Origin: Rhizobacter sp. OV335
GTDB taxonomy: Bacteria; Pseudomonadota; Gammaproteobacteria; Burkholderiales; Burkholderiaceae_C
DNA: 64,000 bases
Assembly: GCF_900142965.1 (NCBI RefSeq)
Contig: NZ_FRCQ01000009.1
Coordinates: 1 to 64,000, forward strand
Reading direction: 5' to 3'
The notes beneath the pieces were generated by a model. The model searched no databases. It was given only the letters and a program-made list of their open reading frames with translations, and was not told the origin of the DNA. The first letter of the stretch is position 1. The number at the start of each line of letters is the position of its first letter. Shown here in pieces: positions 40,504 through 48,739 of the stretch. The translations under genes and the position numbers were made by a program.

Positions 40504-41450
40504 GCGCCACCGCCACCCGCGACCGCCTGGTGCAGGCGATGCCGCCGGTGTTCGTGCTGATCTGGAGCACCGGTTTCATCGTCGCGCGCTACGGCATGCC
40601 GCATGCGCCGCCGATCTCGTTCCTGAGCCTGCGCTATGCGCTGTCGGTGCTGTGCTTCGGGGCCTGGGTCGCGCTATCGCAGGCGGCTTGGCCGCGCGGG
40701 CGCTCGCAGTGGCTGCACCTCGCGGTCGCGGGCGTGCTGATGCATGCCGGCTACCTGGGCGGCGTGTGGGCCGCGGTGAAATCGGGCATGGGGGCCGGCA
40801 CGATCGCGTTGCTGGTCGGCCTGCAGCCGGTGCTGACGGCGGTGTGGGTGAGTGCCACGTCGACAGCGTCCGATGGGGAGTCGCGCGTGTCGTCCCGCCA
40901 ATGGCTCGGCCTGGCGCTCGGCCTGTCGGGGCTGCTGCTGGTCGTGTGGCGCAAGCTCGGCGCCGGCGAGCTGACGGCCTGGAACCTCTCGCTCGCCGCG
41001 TTCGCGCTGCTGTGCATCACGGCCGGCACCCTCTACCAGAAGCGCTTCGTCGCGCCGTGCGACGTGCGCACCGCCAACACCGTGCAACTGCTGGCGGCAC
41101 TGGCGGTCAGCCTGCCGTTCGCGCTGCTCGAGCACGAACCCATCGTGTTCCATCCGCACCTGATCGGCGCGCTGGCCTGGTCGGTGATCGGCTTGACGCT
41201 GGGCGGCAGCTCGCTGCTGTACCTGCTGATCCAGCGCGGCGCGGCCACCCGCGTGACGAGCCTGCTCTACCTGGTGCCGCCGACCACCGCGCTGATGGCC
41301 TGGCTGCTGTTCGGCGAATCGATCACGCCGACGATGGTGCTCGGCATGGCGCTCACCGCCGTCGGCGTGGCGCTGGTGGTGCGCTCGCCGGCTCAGGCGT
41401 CGGCGGGACCGGCGGCGCCAGCCACGGCGGCGACGCCAAGGCCTGAATGA
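40500..41450 (+). CDS. EamA/DMT-family membrane transporter
   Basis: 316 aa with about ten hydrophobic helices in two EamA halves (FVLIWSTGFIVARYG...; LAAFALLCITAGTLYQKRF...). DMT transporters export amino acids, metabolites or drugs; the substrate is unknown. Translation is coupled to pgsA through an ATGA overlap. The last 98 bases overlap, on the opposite strand, the 3' end of the LysR gene; both reading frames remain open through this region. The Ala/Pro-rich cytosolic tail (PAQASAGPAAPATAATPRPE) is the overlapping part. Confidence 0.88.
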   Translation: MSATATRDRLVQAMPPVFVLIWSTGFIVARYGMPHAPPISFLSLRYALSVLCFGAWVALSQAAWPRGRSQWLHLAVAGVLMHAGYLGGVWAAVKSGMGAGTIALLVGLQPVLTAVWVSATSTASDGESRVSSRQWLGLALGLSGLLLVVWRKLGAGELTAWNLSLAAFALLCITAGTLYQKRFVAPCDVRTANTVQLLAALAVSLPFALLEHEPIVFHPHLIGALAWSVIGLTLGGSSLLYLLIQRGAATRVTSLLYLVPPTTALMAWLLFGESITPTMVLGMALTAVGVALVVRSPAQASAGPAAPATAATPRPE

Positions 41451-42333
41451 GCTGCTGCTGAAGCAGCCGCACGCGGCGCGGCACGACGCTGTTCGGCGCG
41501 CGCGGCGGCAGCACCCAGTGCACGTCGGCATCGAGCATCGCGTAGCGCGGCAGCACCTGCTGCAGCCGGCCGCTGCGCAGGTGCTCATGCACATCCCACA
41601 GCGAGCGCAGCATCAGCCCGTGGCCGGCCAGCGCCCAGTCGCGCACGACCTCGCCGCTGTTGCTCGCGAGCGGGCCGTGCACCCGCATCGTCACCGCGGC
41701 GCCGCGCGGCGCCAGGTCTTGCAGGCGCCACGTGGCGGGCTGGTCGTCGTTCTCGCTGACGATCAGGCAGGCGTGCTGCGCGAGTTCATCGAGCCCCTGC
41801 GGCACGCCGGCCCGCTGCAGGTAGGCCGGCGCGCCGACGATGATGCGGCGGTTCGACGCCAGCCGGCGCGTGACGACGTTCGGATCGCGCGGCGCCCACA
41901 GCCACACCGCGGCATCGAAGCCGGCGGCCCGCAGGTCGGGCAACTGCTCGCGCAGGTGGAGCTGCACCTGCACCTGCGGGTACGCGGCGTGGAACTGCGC
42001 CAGCAGCGGCCCGAGCCAGGCGTGGCCGAAGCCGAACGAGCTGCACAGGCGGATCAGGCCGCGCGGCTCGTCGTGGCGCTCGGTCAGCTGCGCCTGCAAT
42101 TGCTCGAAGCCCTGCAGCAGCGGCCGCGCCTGCGCGAGGAAGGCCTCGCCGTGCGGCGTGAGCTGCAGCCGCCGCGTGCTGCGGTGGAACAGGCGCAGCC
42201 CGAGCCGCGACTCCAGCGCCGCCAGCCGCTTCGACACCGCCGGCGGGGCCAGGTCGAGCTGGCGCGCCGCGGCGGCCAGGCTGCCCAGCTCGGCCGCGCT
42301 GCTCACCAGCACGAGGTCGGAGCGCTCGATCAT
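41353..42333 (-). CDS. LysR-family transcriptional regulator (DmlR-like)
   Basis: 326 aa. N-terminal winged HTH (LVLVSSAAELGSLAAAARQLDLAPPAVSKRLAALESRLGLRLFHRSTRRLQLT) and a LysR substrate-binding domain (IRLCSSFGFGHAWLGPLLAQF). DmlR and TtuA-type regulators control D-malate/tartrate dehydrogenase genes, and one such gene (43301) lies just beyond the divergent hydrolase gene. This supports a role in regulating that pair, inferred from context. The Pro-rich C-terminal tail overlaps the EamA gene antisense. Confidence 0.88.
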   Translation of the reverse strand: MIERSDLVLVSSAAELGSLAAAARQLDLAPPAVSKRLAALESRLGLRLFHRSTRRLQLTPHGEAFLAQARPLLQGFEQLQAQLTERHDEPRGLIRLCSSFGFGHAWLGPLLAQFHAAYPQVQVQLHLREQLPDLRAAGFDAAVWLWAPRDPNVVTRRLASNRRIIVGAPAYLQRAGVPQGLDELAQHACLIVSENDDQPATWRLQDLAPRGAAVTMRVHGPLASNSGEVVRDWALAGHGLMLRSLWDVHEHLRSGRLQQVLPRYAMLDADVHWVLPPRAPNSVVPRRVRLLQQQLIQALASPPWLAPPVPPTPEPASAPPAPRRRR

Positions 42334-42408
42334 TGATGCCTCCAGGGAACGAATGGGTTTCCGGATTATTGCTTGCCGGCCCCGTTCGACCGCACCAGAA
42401 TGCAGCGC

Positions 42409-43296
42409 ATGTTCGAAGGATTCGAGAGCCGGCGTTTCGCCGTCGAGGGGGCCGAGATCCATGCGCGGGTGGGCGGGCAGGGCGCGCCGCTGCTGCTGCT
42501 GCACGGCCATCCGCAGACCCATGCGATGTGGCACCGCGTGGTGCCGCAGCTGATGCAGCGCTTTCGCGTCGTCGCGATGGACCTGCGCGGCTACGGCGAC
42601 TCGTCGCGGCCGTCGCCCGATGACGCGCATGCATCGCACAGCAAGCGTGCGATGGCGCGCGATGCGGTCGGCGTGATGGCGCAACTCGGCCACGCACGCT
42701 TCGCGGTGTGTGCGCACGACCGCGGCGCGCGCGTGGCGCACCGGCTGGCGCTGGACCATCCCGATGCGGTGTCGCGGCTGCTGCTGCTCGACATCGCGCC
42801 GACGCTCGCGATGTACGAGGGCACCACCGATGAATTCGCGCGTGCCTACTGGCACTGGTTCACGCTGATCCAACCGGCGCCGCTGCCCGAGCGGATGATC
42901 GGCCACGACCCGGTGTTCTACCTGCGCAGCGTGATGGGGCGGCGCCATGCCGGGCTGGCTGCGTTCGATCCAGCGGCGCTTGCTGAATATGAACGCTGCA
43001 TCGCGTTGCCGGGCAGCGTGGCATCGATCTGCGAGGACTACCGGGCCTCGGCCAGCATCGACCTCGACCATGACCGCGCCGATCGCGCGGCCGGGCGCCG
43101 CGTCGAGCTGCCGTTGCGCGTGCTGTGGGCCGAGCACGGCGCCGTCGGCCGCTGCTTCGATGCGCTGGCGCTGTGGCGCGATGCGGCGCGCGACGTGAAT
43201 GACGTCAGCGGCCGCGCCGCGCCCTGCGGCCACTACATCGCCGAAGAATTGCCCGAGCTGCTGCTCGCCGAGATGAACGACTTCCTGAAGGATTGA
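42409..43296 (+). CDS. Haloacetate (fluoroacetate) dehalogenase-like hydrolase
   Basis: 295 aa alpha/beta-hydrolase with an aspartate nucleophile. In this numbering D104, R105 and R108 are in AHDRGARVAH, D128 in LLLLDIAP, H149-W150 in AYWHWFTLIQP, Y211 in CEDYRA, H275 in CGHYIAEE. These are the positions of the catalytic triad, carboxylate-binding arginines and the fluoride pocket (His-Trp-Tyr) of fluoroacetate dehalogenases, almost residue for residue. The start ATG 42409 gives this register; ATG 42400 is the alternative. It reads divergently from the LysR gene and precedes the dehydrogenase by 4 bp, so the two are probably one operon. The product of haloacetate hydrolysis would be glycolate. 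Confidence 0.88.
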   Translation: MFEGFESRRFAVEGAEIHARVGGQGAPLLLLHGHPQTHAMWHRVVPQLMQRFRVVAMDLRGYGDSSRPSPDDAHASHSKRAMARDAVGVMAQLGHARFAVCAHDRGARVAHRLALDHPDAVSRLLLLDIAPTLAMYEGTTDEFARAYWHWFTLIQPAPLPERMIGHDPVFYLRSVMGRRHAGLAAFDPAALAEYERCIALPGSVASICEDYRASASIDLDHDRADRAAGRRVELPLRVLWAEHGAVGRCFDALALWRDAARDVNDVSGRAAPCGHYIAEELPELLLAEMNDFLKD

Positions 43297-43300
43297 AGAG

Positions 43301-44401
43301 ATGAGCACGCCCGTGAAGAAGACCCACCGCATCGCCGTGATCGCCGGCGACGGCATCGGCAAGGAGACCGTGCCCGAGGGCCTGCGCGTGCTCGAGGCGG
43401 TGGCTGGCCGCTTCGGCATCGGGCTGCAGTTCGACCATTTCGATTTCGCGAGCTGGGACTGGTACGAGCGCCACGGCCAGATGCTGCCGGACGACTGGAA
43501 GCAGCAGATCGGCGGCCACGATGCGATCTTCTTCGGCGCGGTCGGCTGGCCGCAGAAGATCCCCGACCACGTCTCGCTGTGGGGCTCGCTGCTGAAGTTC
43601 CGGCGCGAGTTCGACCAGTACGTGAACCTGCGCCCGGCGCGCCTGATGCCCGGCATCCGTTCGCCGCTGGTGGGCCGCGACGGCCAACCGCGCGCGCCCG
43701 GCGAGATCGACATGATGATCGTGCGCGAGAACACCGAGGGCGAGTACTCCAGCATCGGCGGGCGCATGTACGAGGGCAGCGAGCGCGAGATCGTGATCCA
43801 GGAGACGGTGATGTCGCGCGTCGGCGTCGACCGGGTGCTGAAGTTCGCGTTCGAGCTGGCGCAGACGCGCCCGCGCCGCAAGCTGACCTCGGCCACCAAG
43901 TCGAACGGCATCTCGATCACGATGCCCTACTGGGACGAGCGCGTCGAGGCGATGGCCCGCGCCTATCCGGAGGTGAGCGTTGATCGCTTCCACATCGACA
44001 TCCTGACCGCGCACTTCGTGCAGCGCCCCGAGGTGTTCGACGTGGTGGTCGCGAGCAACCTGTTCGGCGACATCCTGTCCGACCTCGGGCCGGCCTGCAC
44101 CGGCACGATCGGCATCGCGCCGTCGGCCAACCTGAACCCGGCCGGCACGCATCCGTCGCTGTTCGAGCCGGTGCACGGCTCGGCACCCGACATCGCCGGG
44201 CGCGGCATCGCGAACCCGATCGGGCAGATCTGGTCGGGCGCGATGATGCTCGACCACCTGGGCCACCGCGACGCGCATGATGCGGTGCTGCGCGCGATCG
44301 AGACGGTGCTCGATCCGTCGTCGGGTGCACCGCGCACCCCCGACCTGGGTGGTGCGGCCCGCACTGCAGACCTGGGCCGCGCCATCGCCGAATGCATGTG
44401 A
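43301..44401 (+). CDS. ttuC: Tartrate dehydrogenase/decarboxylase (D-malate dehydrogenase) family
   Basis: 366 aa beta-decarboxylating dehydrogenase of the isocitrate/isopropylmalate family, NAD and Mn2+/K+ dependent. Markers: IAVIAGDGIGKETVPEGLRVLE, substrate loop LWGSLLKFRREFDQYVNLRP, MIVRENTEGEYSSIGGR, metal-binding NLFGDILSDLG and the NAD region PVHGSAPDIAGRGIANP. TtuC and DmlA act on tartrate and D-malate; which substrate applies cannot be decided here. It follows the dehalogenase after 4 bp. A LysR regulator is read divergently upstream of the pair. Confidence 0.9.
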   Translation: MSTPVKKTHRIAVIAGDGIGKETVPEGLRVLEAVAGRFGIGLQFDHFDFASWDWYERHGQMLPDDWKQQIGGHDAIFFGAVGWPQKIPDHVSLWGSLLKFRREFDQYVNLRPARLMPGIRSPLVGRDGQPRAPGEIDMMIVRENTEGEYSSIGGRMYEGSEREIVIQETVMSRVGVDRVLKFAFELAQTRPRRKLTSATKSNGISITMPYWDERVEAMARAYPEVSVDRFHIDILTAHFVQRPEVFDVVVASNLFGDILSDLGPACTGTIGIAPSANLNPAGTHPSLFEPVHGSAPDIAGRGIANPIGQIWSGAMMLDHLGHRDAHDAVLRAIETVLDPSSGAPRTPDLGGAARTADLGRAIAECM

Positions 44402-44542
44402 CACCACATGACAGGCGGGGTGGCTGAAACGGCTGCAACCCGCGCCGAATATGACGCGGACAGCCTATTGTCAAGCGAGGAAGCACGCGCGCGCGTGCCG
44501 CCTTCGGATGCAGCTGATTACGCATAGAATCCGCTTCCGCGC

Positions 44543-44571
44543 TTGACACTGTGGGTGCCTGAGGCTGTAAT
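44543..44571 (+). promoter_or_regulatory. Promoter of hupB
   Basis: TTGACA at 44543-44548 and TGTAAT at 44566-44571 are separated by exactly 17 bases, a near-consensus sigma-70 promoter. It lies about 100 bp upstream of the HU start, leaving a 5' leader of about 90 bases that ends in a T-run and GAGGGGG ribosome-binding site. Confidence 0.8.
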
Positions 44572-44668
44572 CGTTCGAGCCGATTGCCCCGTACCGCGCG
44601 GCCCGGATCCAGGCTCCACACCCATCCAGATTCTTTTCAAGACACCTTTTTTTTGAGGGGGTACCTTC

Positions 44669-44941
44669 GTGAACAAATCCGAACTGATTGAGCACATCGC
44701 CAAGCAGGCCGACATCTCCAAAGCAGCAGCGACCCGCGCGCTCGAAGCTCTGATCGGCGGCGTGAAATCCACGCTGAAGAAGAACAACAGCGTGTCGCTC
44801 GTTGGCTTCGGCACCTTCAGCGTCAGCAAGCGTGCCGCCCGTGCCGGCCGCAACCCGCGCACCGGCGCCACCATCAAGATCAAGGCCGCCAAGGTGCCGA
44901 AGTTCCGTCCGGGCAAGGCCCTGAAGGACGCGGTCAACTGA
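44669..44941 (+). CDS. hupB: DNA-binding protein HU (beta type)
   Basis: 90 aa nucleoid protein from GTG 44669 (GAGGGGG 7 bases upstream). HU signature [26 protein letters not shown], with the DNA-intercalating arm proline in RNPRTG, and the dimer helices [29 protein letters not shown] consensus promoter precedes it. A tRNA-Val gene begins 11 bases after its stop, so both may share a transcript. The order hupB, tRNA-Val, ppiD resembles other proteobacteria. Confidence 0.97.
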   Translation: MNKSELIEHIAKQADISKAAATRALEALIGGVKSTLKKNNSVSLVGFGTFSVSKRAARAGRNPRTGATIKIKAAKVPKFRPGKALKDAVN

Positions 44942-44951
44942 GAACGGATCC

Positions 44952-45027
44952 GGGTGCTTAGCTCAGTTGGTAGAGCGGCGCCCTTACAAGGCGTAGGTCG
45001 GGGGTTCGAGCCCCTCAGCACCCACCA
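44952..45027 (+). tRNA. tRNA-Val (anticodon TAC)
   Basis: 76 bases with encoded CCA. Acceptor GGGTGCT pairs with AGCACCC; D-arm GCTCAGTTGGTAGAGC; anticodon stem GCGCC/GGCGT around the loop CTTACAA (TAC anticodon); T-arm GGGGGTTCGAGCCCCTC. All arms pair. Confidence 0.97.
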
Positions 45028-45118
45028 GGTGTTACCGGTCCGAGGACATCACTGCGGCAGAGGCGGCTAGAATCCGCGCCGAGTCCACCCACCGGTATCC
45101 TCCCCACGATACCCAATC

Positions 45119-45147
45119 AAAGGCGAACCCAGGTTCGCCTTTGTTGC
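45119..45147 (+). terminator. Rho-independent terminator between tRNA-Val and ppiD
   Basis: The arms AAAGGCGAACC and GGTTCGCCTTT (11 bp, 2-base loop) are followed by TTGTTG and a T-rich stretch. It would end the hupB/tRNA-Val transcript; ppiD starts about 50 bp further on. Confidence 0.8.
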
Positions 45148-45198
45148 ATTTGAAGCAGCGCCGTCCGGCTGCACAGCGATCACCCTTCGAGGCCATCG

Positions 45199-47136
45199 AT
45201 GTTTGAATTTGTTCGCACGCACAATCGCCTGTTCCAGTTCCTGCTGCTGGTGCTGATCGTTCCCGCCTTCGTGCTGACCGGGGCCTACCAGGGCTACCGT
45301 TCGATGTCGGGCAGCGGTGGCGTCGCCACCGTCGACGGCCACAAGATCACGCAGGTCGAGTGGGACGCGGCGCAGCGCGAGCAGGTCGACCGCATCCGCC
45401 GCCAGGCCCCGAACGTCGATGTCCGCATGTTCGACACGCCGGCGATGCGCCTGCAGACGCTGGACAACCTGGTGCGCGAACGCGTGCTGCAGACCGCGGC
45501 GCTGAAGTCGAACTTCACCGCGACGCCGGAGCGCGTGCTGAACGTCTACATGAACGATCCGCAGTTCGCGCAGTTCCGCGGCGCGGGCGGCGGCTTCGAC
45601 AAGGAGGCGCTGACGGTCGCGCTGTCGGCCCAGGGCATGACGGTGGCGGGCTTCGAGCAGACGCTGCGCCAGCAGCTCGAGATGCGCCAGGTGATGTTCG
45701 GCATCGGCGGCACGGTGTTCGCACCGGCCGCGGCGGCTTCGAGCGCGATCGATGCGATGTTCCAGCAGCGCGAGTTCCAGCAGCAGCGCTTCGACACCAA
45801 GGACTACCTCGCGAAGGTGTCGCCGAGCGATGCGGACATCCAGGCTTACTACAAGGACCCGGCGAACACCTCGCAGTTCATGTCGCCGGAGCAGGCGAAC
45901 ATCGAGTACGTGGTGCTCGACGTCGACGCGATCAAGAAGACGCTGACGGTGCCCGAAGACAAGCTGCGCGAGTACTACAAGGCGAACGAGAGCCGCTACG
46001 CTGTCGCCGAAGAGCGCCGCGCGAGCCACATCCTGATCAAGGCCGACAAGTCGGCACCGGCCGCCGAGCGCGCGCAGGCCAAGGCGAAGGCGGAAGCCCT
46101 GCTGGCCGAGGTCAAGAAGAACCCGGCGAGCTTCGCCGACGTGGCCCGCAAGAACTCGCAGGACACCGGTTCGGCGCTGAACGGCGGCGACCTCGACTTC
46201 TTCGGCCGCGGCGCGATGGTCAAGCCCTTCGAGGACGCGGCGTTCGCGCTGAAGCCGGGCGGCATCAGCGATGTGGTCGAGAGCGATTTCGGCTACCACA
46301 TCATCCAGGTGACGCAGGCCCGTGGTGGCGACAAGAAGAGCTTCGAGCAGGTGCGCCCCGAGATCGAGGACGAGGTCAAGAAGCAGCTCGCGCAGACGAA
46401 GTTCTCCGAGTCCGCGGTCGAGTTCACGAACCTGGTCTACGAGCAGCCTGACAGCCTGAAGCCGGTGGCCGACAAGCTGAAGCTGACGGTGCAGACCGCG
46501 CAAGGCGTGGCGCGCACGGCCGGCCCGGCGGCCAAGGGCCCGCTCGCGTCGCCGAAGTTCCTCGAGGCGCTGTTCGGCAACGATGCGCTGCGCAACAAGA
46601 AGAACACCGAAGCGGTCGATGCCGGTTCGAGCCAGTTGATTTCGGGCCGCATCGTGACCTACAGCCCGGCGGCGATGAAGCCGCTGGCCGAGGTCACCGC
46701 GAGCGTGAAGGAGAAGCTGGTGGCGAAGCAGGCCGCTGCACTCGCCCGCAAGGAAGGCGAGGCCCGCCTGGCCGAGTTGCGCAAGGCGCCCGAGACGGCG
46801 CTGGCCGATCCGGCGCAACTGGTGTCGCGCGCGCAATCGCGCGACCTGCCGAAGCCCTTGATCGATGCGGTGCTGAAGGCCCCGGCCGCCAAGCTGCCGG
46901 CGGTCGACGGCGTCGACCTGGGCGACCAGGGCTACGTGGTCGTGAAGATCACCAAGGTGCTGGGCCGCGACCCGGTGGCGGTCGATCCCGCGCGCTCGCA
47001 AAGCCAGTATGCGCAAGCCTGGGCGGCGGCCGAGGCGCAGGCCTACTACGTGGCGCTGAAGAGCCGATTCAAGGTCGACGTGCACCCGGCAGCCGGTGCT
47101 GCCGAAGAAGCTGCGGCGAGCAACGCTTCCAACTGA
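45199..47136 (+). CDS. ppiD: Periplasmic folding chaperone PpiD (SurA-N/parvulin)
   Basis: 645 aa. One N-terminal membrane anchor (LFQFLLLVLIVPAFVLTGA, about residues 11-29), a SurA-like N domain, one parvulin domain (about residues 270-375: RASHILIKADKSAP..., NGGDLDFFGRGAMVKPFEDAAFALKPGGIS, DFGYHIIQV) and a C-terminal SurA-like segment. It assists folding of proteins emerging from the Sec translocon at the periplasmic face. Length is normal for the family. It is preceded by a terminator and followed by tRNA-His. Confidence 0.95.
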   Translation: MFEFVRTHNRLFQFLLLVLIVPAFVLTGAYQGYRSMSGSGGVATVDGHKITQVEWDAAQREQVDRIRRQAPNVDVRMFDTPAMRLQTLDNLVRERVLQTAALKSNFTATPERVLNVYMNDPQFAQFRGAGGGFDKEALTVALSAQGMTVAGFEQTLRQQLEMRQVMFGIGGTVFAPAAAASSAIDAMFQQREFQQQRFDTKDYLAKVSPSDADIQAYYKDPANTSQFMSPEQANIEYVVLDVDAIKKTLTVPEDKLREYYKANESRYAVAEERRASHILIKADKSAPAAERAQAKAKAEALLAEVKKNPASFADVARKNSQDTGSALNGGDLDFFGRGAMVKPFEDAAFALKPGGISDVVESDFGYHIIQVTQARGGDKKSFEQVRPEIEDEVKKQLAQTKFSESAVEFTNLVYEQPDSLKPVADKLKLTVQTAQGVARTAGPAAKGPLASPKFLEALFGNDALRNKKNTEAVDAGSSQLISGRIVTYSPAAMKPLAEVTASVKEKLVAKQAAALARKEGEARLAELRKAPETALADPAQLVSRAQSRDLPKPLIDAVLKAPAAKLPAVDGVDLGDQGYVVVKITKVLGRDPVAVDPARSQSQYAQAWAAAEAQAYYVALKSRFKVDVHPAAGAAEEAAASNASN

Positions 47137-47170
47137 CAGCCAGCGCTCGAGACAGGCCTCCAACTGAGGC

Positions 47171-47176
47171 TATAAT
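47171..47176 (+). promoter_or_regulatory. -10 box of the tRNA-His promoter
   Basis: TATAAT lies 14 bases before the first tRNA base, in the gap after ppiD. The -35 region (about 47148-47154, CGAGACA) only loosely resembles TTGACA, so the -10 element is the main evidence. Confidence 0.65.
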
Positions 47177-47190
47177 TCGCGGTTCCGGTG

Positions 47191-47266
47191 GTGGCTGTAG
47201 CTCAGTTGGTAGAGTCCAGGATTGTGATTCCTGTTGTCGTGGGTTCGAGTCCCATCAGCCACCCCA
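47191..47266 (+). tRNA. tRNA-His (anticodon GTG)
   Basis: 76 bases with encoded CCA. Acceptor GTGGCTG pairs with CAGCCAC; anticodon stem CAGGA/TCCTG around loop TTGTGAT (GTG anticodon); T-arm GTGGGTTCGAGTCCCAT. The base before it (47190) is the G that tRNA-His normally carries at -1. Accessory, decayed DNA starts soon after this gene. Confidence 0.97.
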
Positions 47267-47271
47267 CACGA

Positions 47272-47296
47272 AGCCCGCTTGCAGCGGGCTTTTTCT
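47272..47296 (+). terminator. Rho-independent terminator after tRNA-His
   Basis: AGCCCGCT, loop TGC, AGCGGGCT, then TTTTCTTTG. It follows the tRNA by six bases. Confidence 0.9.
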
Positions 47297-47479
47297 TTGT
47301 AGCGCCCGCTAACGAGCACACGCTGCAGAGGTTCGTTATTTCCCACGGTGGGAAATGAGGGCCGACCCGCAGCCTGCCGCAACAGCGCTGGCACTCCCTG
47401 ACGGCGCATACACGTGAAGATGAACCCCCGCCGAGATCACGCCTCCGCACGGCGCCGGATCTGATGTCTAGCCGTCGCC

Positions 47480-47872
47480 TTGACGCTGCACTTCCTCGGG
47501 GACGTCGACTTGATCGATGAGGCGAGTCTGGTCGAGGCGCTGGCCGCCGTGCCGGTGCCCGAGCTGCAGCTCTCGATTCGGTCGACCGCGATTTGGCATG
47601 ACGGCGTCGTGGTGCTGCTGGCCGAGGGCACGCCGGCGCTAGACGGCCTGCGGCGCGACACCGGCGTTGCGGTGGCAGCCGCCGGCCGCAAGAGCGAACC
47701 GCGATGGACGCCGCACATGACGCTGGCCAGGCACGCAGGCGCGGCACCGGCGCCGGCACCGGCAGCGATCGATCCGATCATCTGGGCGCCGCGCGAAGTG
47801 TCTCTGGTCTGGTCGCGGCGTGACGCCGCGGGCTACGAGGTGGTGCGAGCCTGGCCGACGGTCACGGGCTGA
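47480..47872 (+). pseudogene. 5'-truncated RNA 2',3'-cyclic phosphodiesterase (ThpR/2'-5' ligase-like)
   Basis: The readable 130 residues begin inside the first catalytic region (TLHFLGDVD) and include the second motif HMTLAR, as in the 2H phosphoesterase/ThpR family, and run to a normal C-terminus. Roughly 40 N-terminal residues (the part before HxT motif 1) are missing; upstream the same frame is closed by stop codons and no homologous sequence is seen. No ATG or good start precedes it. It sits just beyond the tRNA-His terminator, so truncation by an insertion or deletion next to the tRNA is plausible. Confidence 0.7.
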
Positions 47873-47975
47873 GGAGACGGACGGCGGCAGTGGTGCCGTC
47901 CAGGTCGCCATTCTCGGACTGCGTGCCCAGGTCGCCGGCGATCACGTCACCATTTCTCCCCTCGCGAGTGGAGCA

Positions 47976-48430
47976 CTACAGCGCGCCGCGCTTCACTTCC
48001 TTCGACCGGTCGTATACGCGCGCCGCGGTTGCCGGGTTCGCGTGCAGGTCCGGCAACACCCCGTGCTCCAGCTTGTAGTGCGTCGTGCAGTAGGCGCGCA
48101 GGTCGTGAAAGGTGCCAGCGCGGCGTACTCTGCCATCGCCGCCAACACCGCTGACTGGCCGCCTCGCGCACGCGCCCATTCCAGGAAGCGCGTGAGGTCC
48201 GCGGACTCCGGCACGACGTCCCGCGGTCGCTCCTTGTTCCGGCGTACCTGCTTGCAGGGGTTCACATCGATGTCGCCGCGGTTGATCGCAAGGTTCATCA
48301 GGTTCGAGAGCAGCGCCATCTCACGATTGGCGCGGACGGGTGCCCGAATGAAATGCTGGTCGACGTGGTGGAGATGTACAAGCGAGGTCAGCGCCTCGAG
48401 CGGGGGAGCCTTGCGTCTGTTCCGGCCCAT
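47976..48430 (-). pseudogene. Collapsed tyrosine integrase/recombinase
   Basis: The minus strand reads as an integrase core-binding region (IRAPVRANREMALLSNLMNLAINRGD... NPCKQVRRNKERPRD) down to about 48117. There the frame shifts, and the C-terminal catalytic part begins: TFHDLRAYCTTHYKLEHG...ATAARVYDRSKEVKRGAL and stop. The middle catalytic segment (first Arg and box II) is deleted, and the Tyr-containing C-terminal helix survives as VYDRS. The N-terminus is also not recognisable beyond about 48430. It cannot be functional. It marks the decayed accessory region following tRNA-His. Confidence 0.75.
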
Positions 48431-48523
48431 CGTGGCGTGTTGAGCCTGACGCCGGACCGGCCTGGTCGAGATCCACGGGACCGCAATCCGCCGCTGTTGG
48501 CTGGCCTGTGTCGTCCCGAGGGC

Positions 48524-48739
48524 ATGAGCTGGGTCTTGCCGCCGCTGGACAAGGCACGGGTGGTTCGGATCAACCCGCGCGGCATGTTGATCAAGGGGCG
48601 GCAGGAGCTTCAGTCGACCAGGTCGAGCCGCAACTCTGAATGGTTCGACCAGGCGTGGTGGGTGAGGGTGGTTGCACCGGCGGTGTGCGCCGCGGCGCTA
48701 GAGTTCGAAGCTGTGCAACCTGTACACCTCGCCAACTGA
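48524..48739 (+). CDS. Hypothetical small protein (phage/island type)
   Basis: 71 aa. The segment KARVVRINPRGMLIKGRQELQ...WFDQAWWVRVV resembles short proteins often found beside SRAP genes on mobile islands (pattern RxHPRGxLIxG...QxWWVR). The 3' end runs 29 bp into the broken SRAP gene in another frame. No ribosome-binding site is convincing. It may be an intact gene or a fragment; function unknown. Confidence 0.35.
   Translation: MSWVLPPLDKARVVRINPRGMLIKGRQELQSTRSSRNSEWFDQAWWVRVVAPAVCAAALEFEAVQPVHLAN

Noticed and set aside
40674..41594. 306-codon minus-strand frame across the EamA and LysR genes
   Set aside because: Shadow frame; the start and composition do not fit any family, and the EamA gene has clear transmembrane periodicity.
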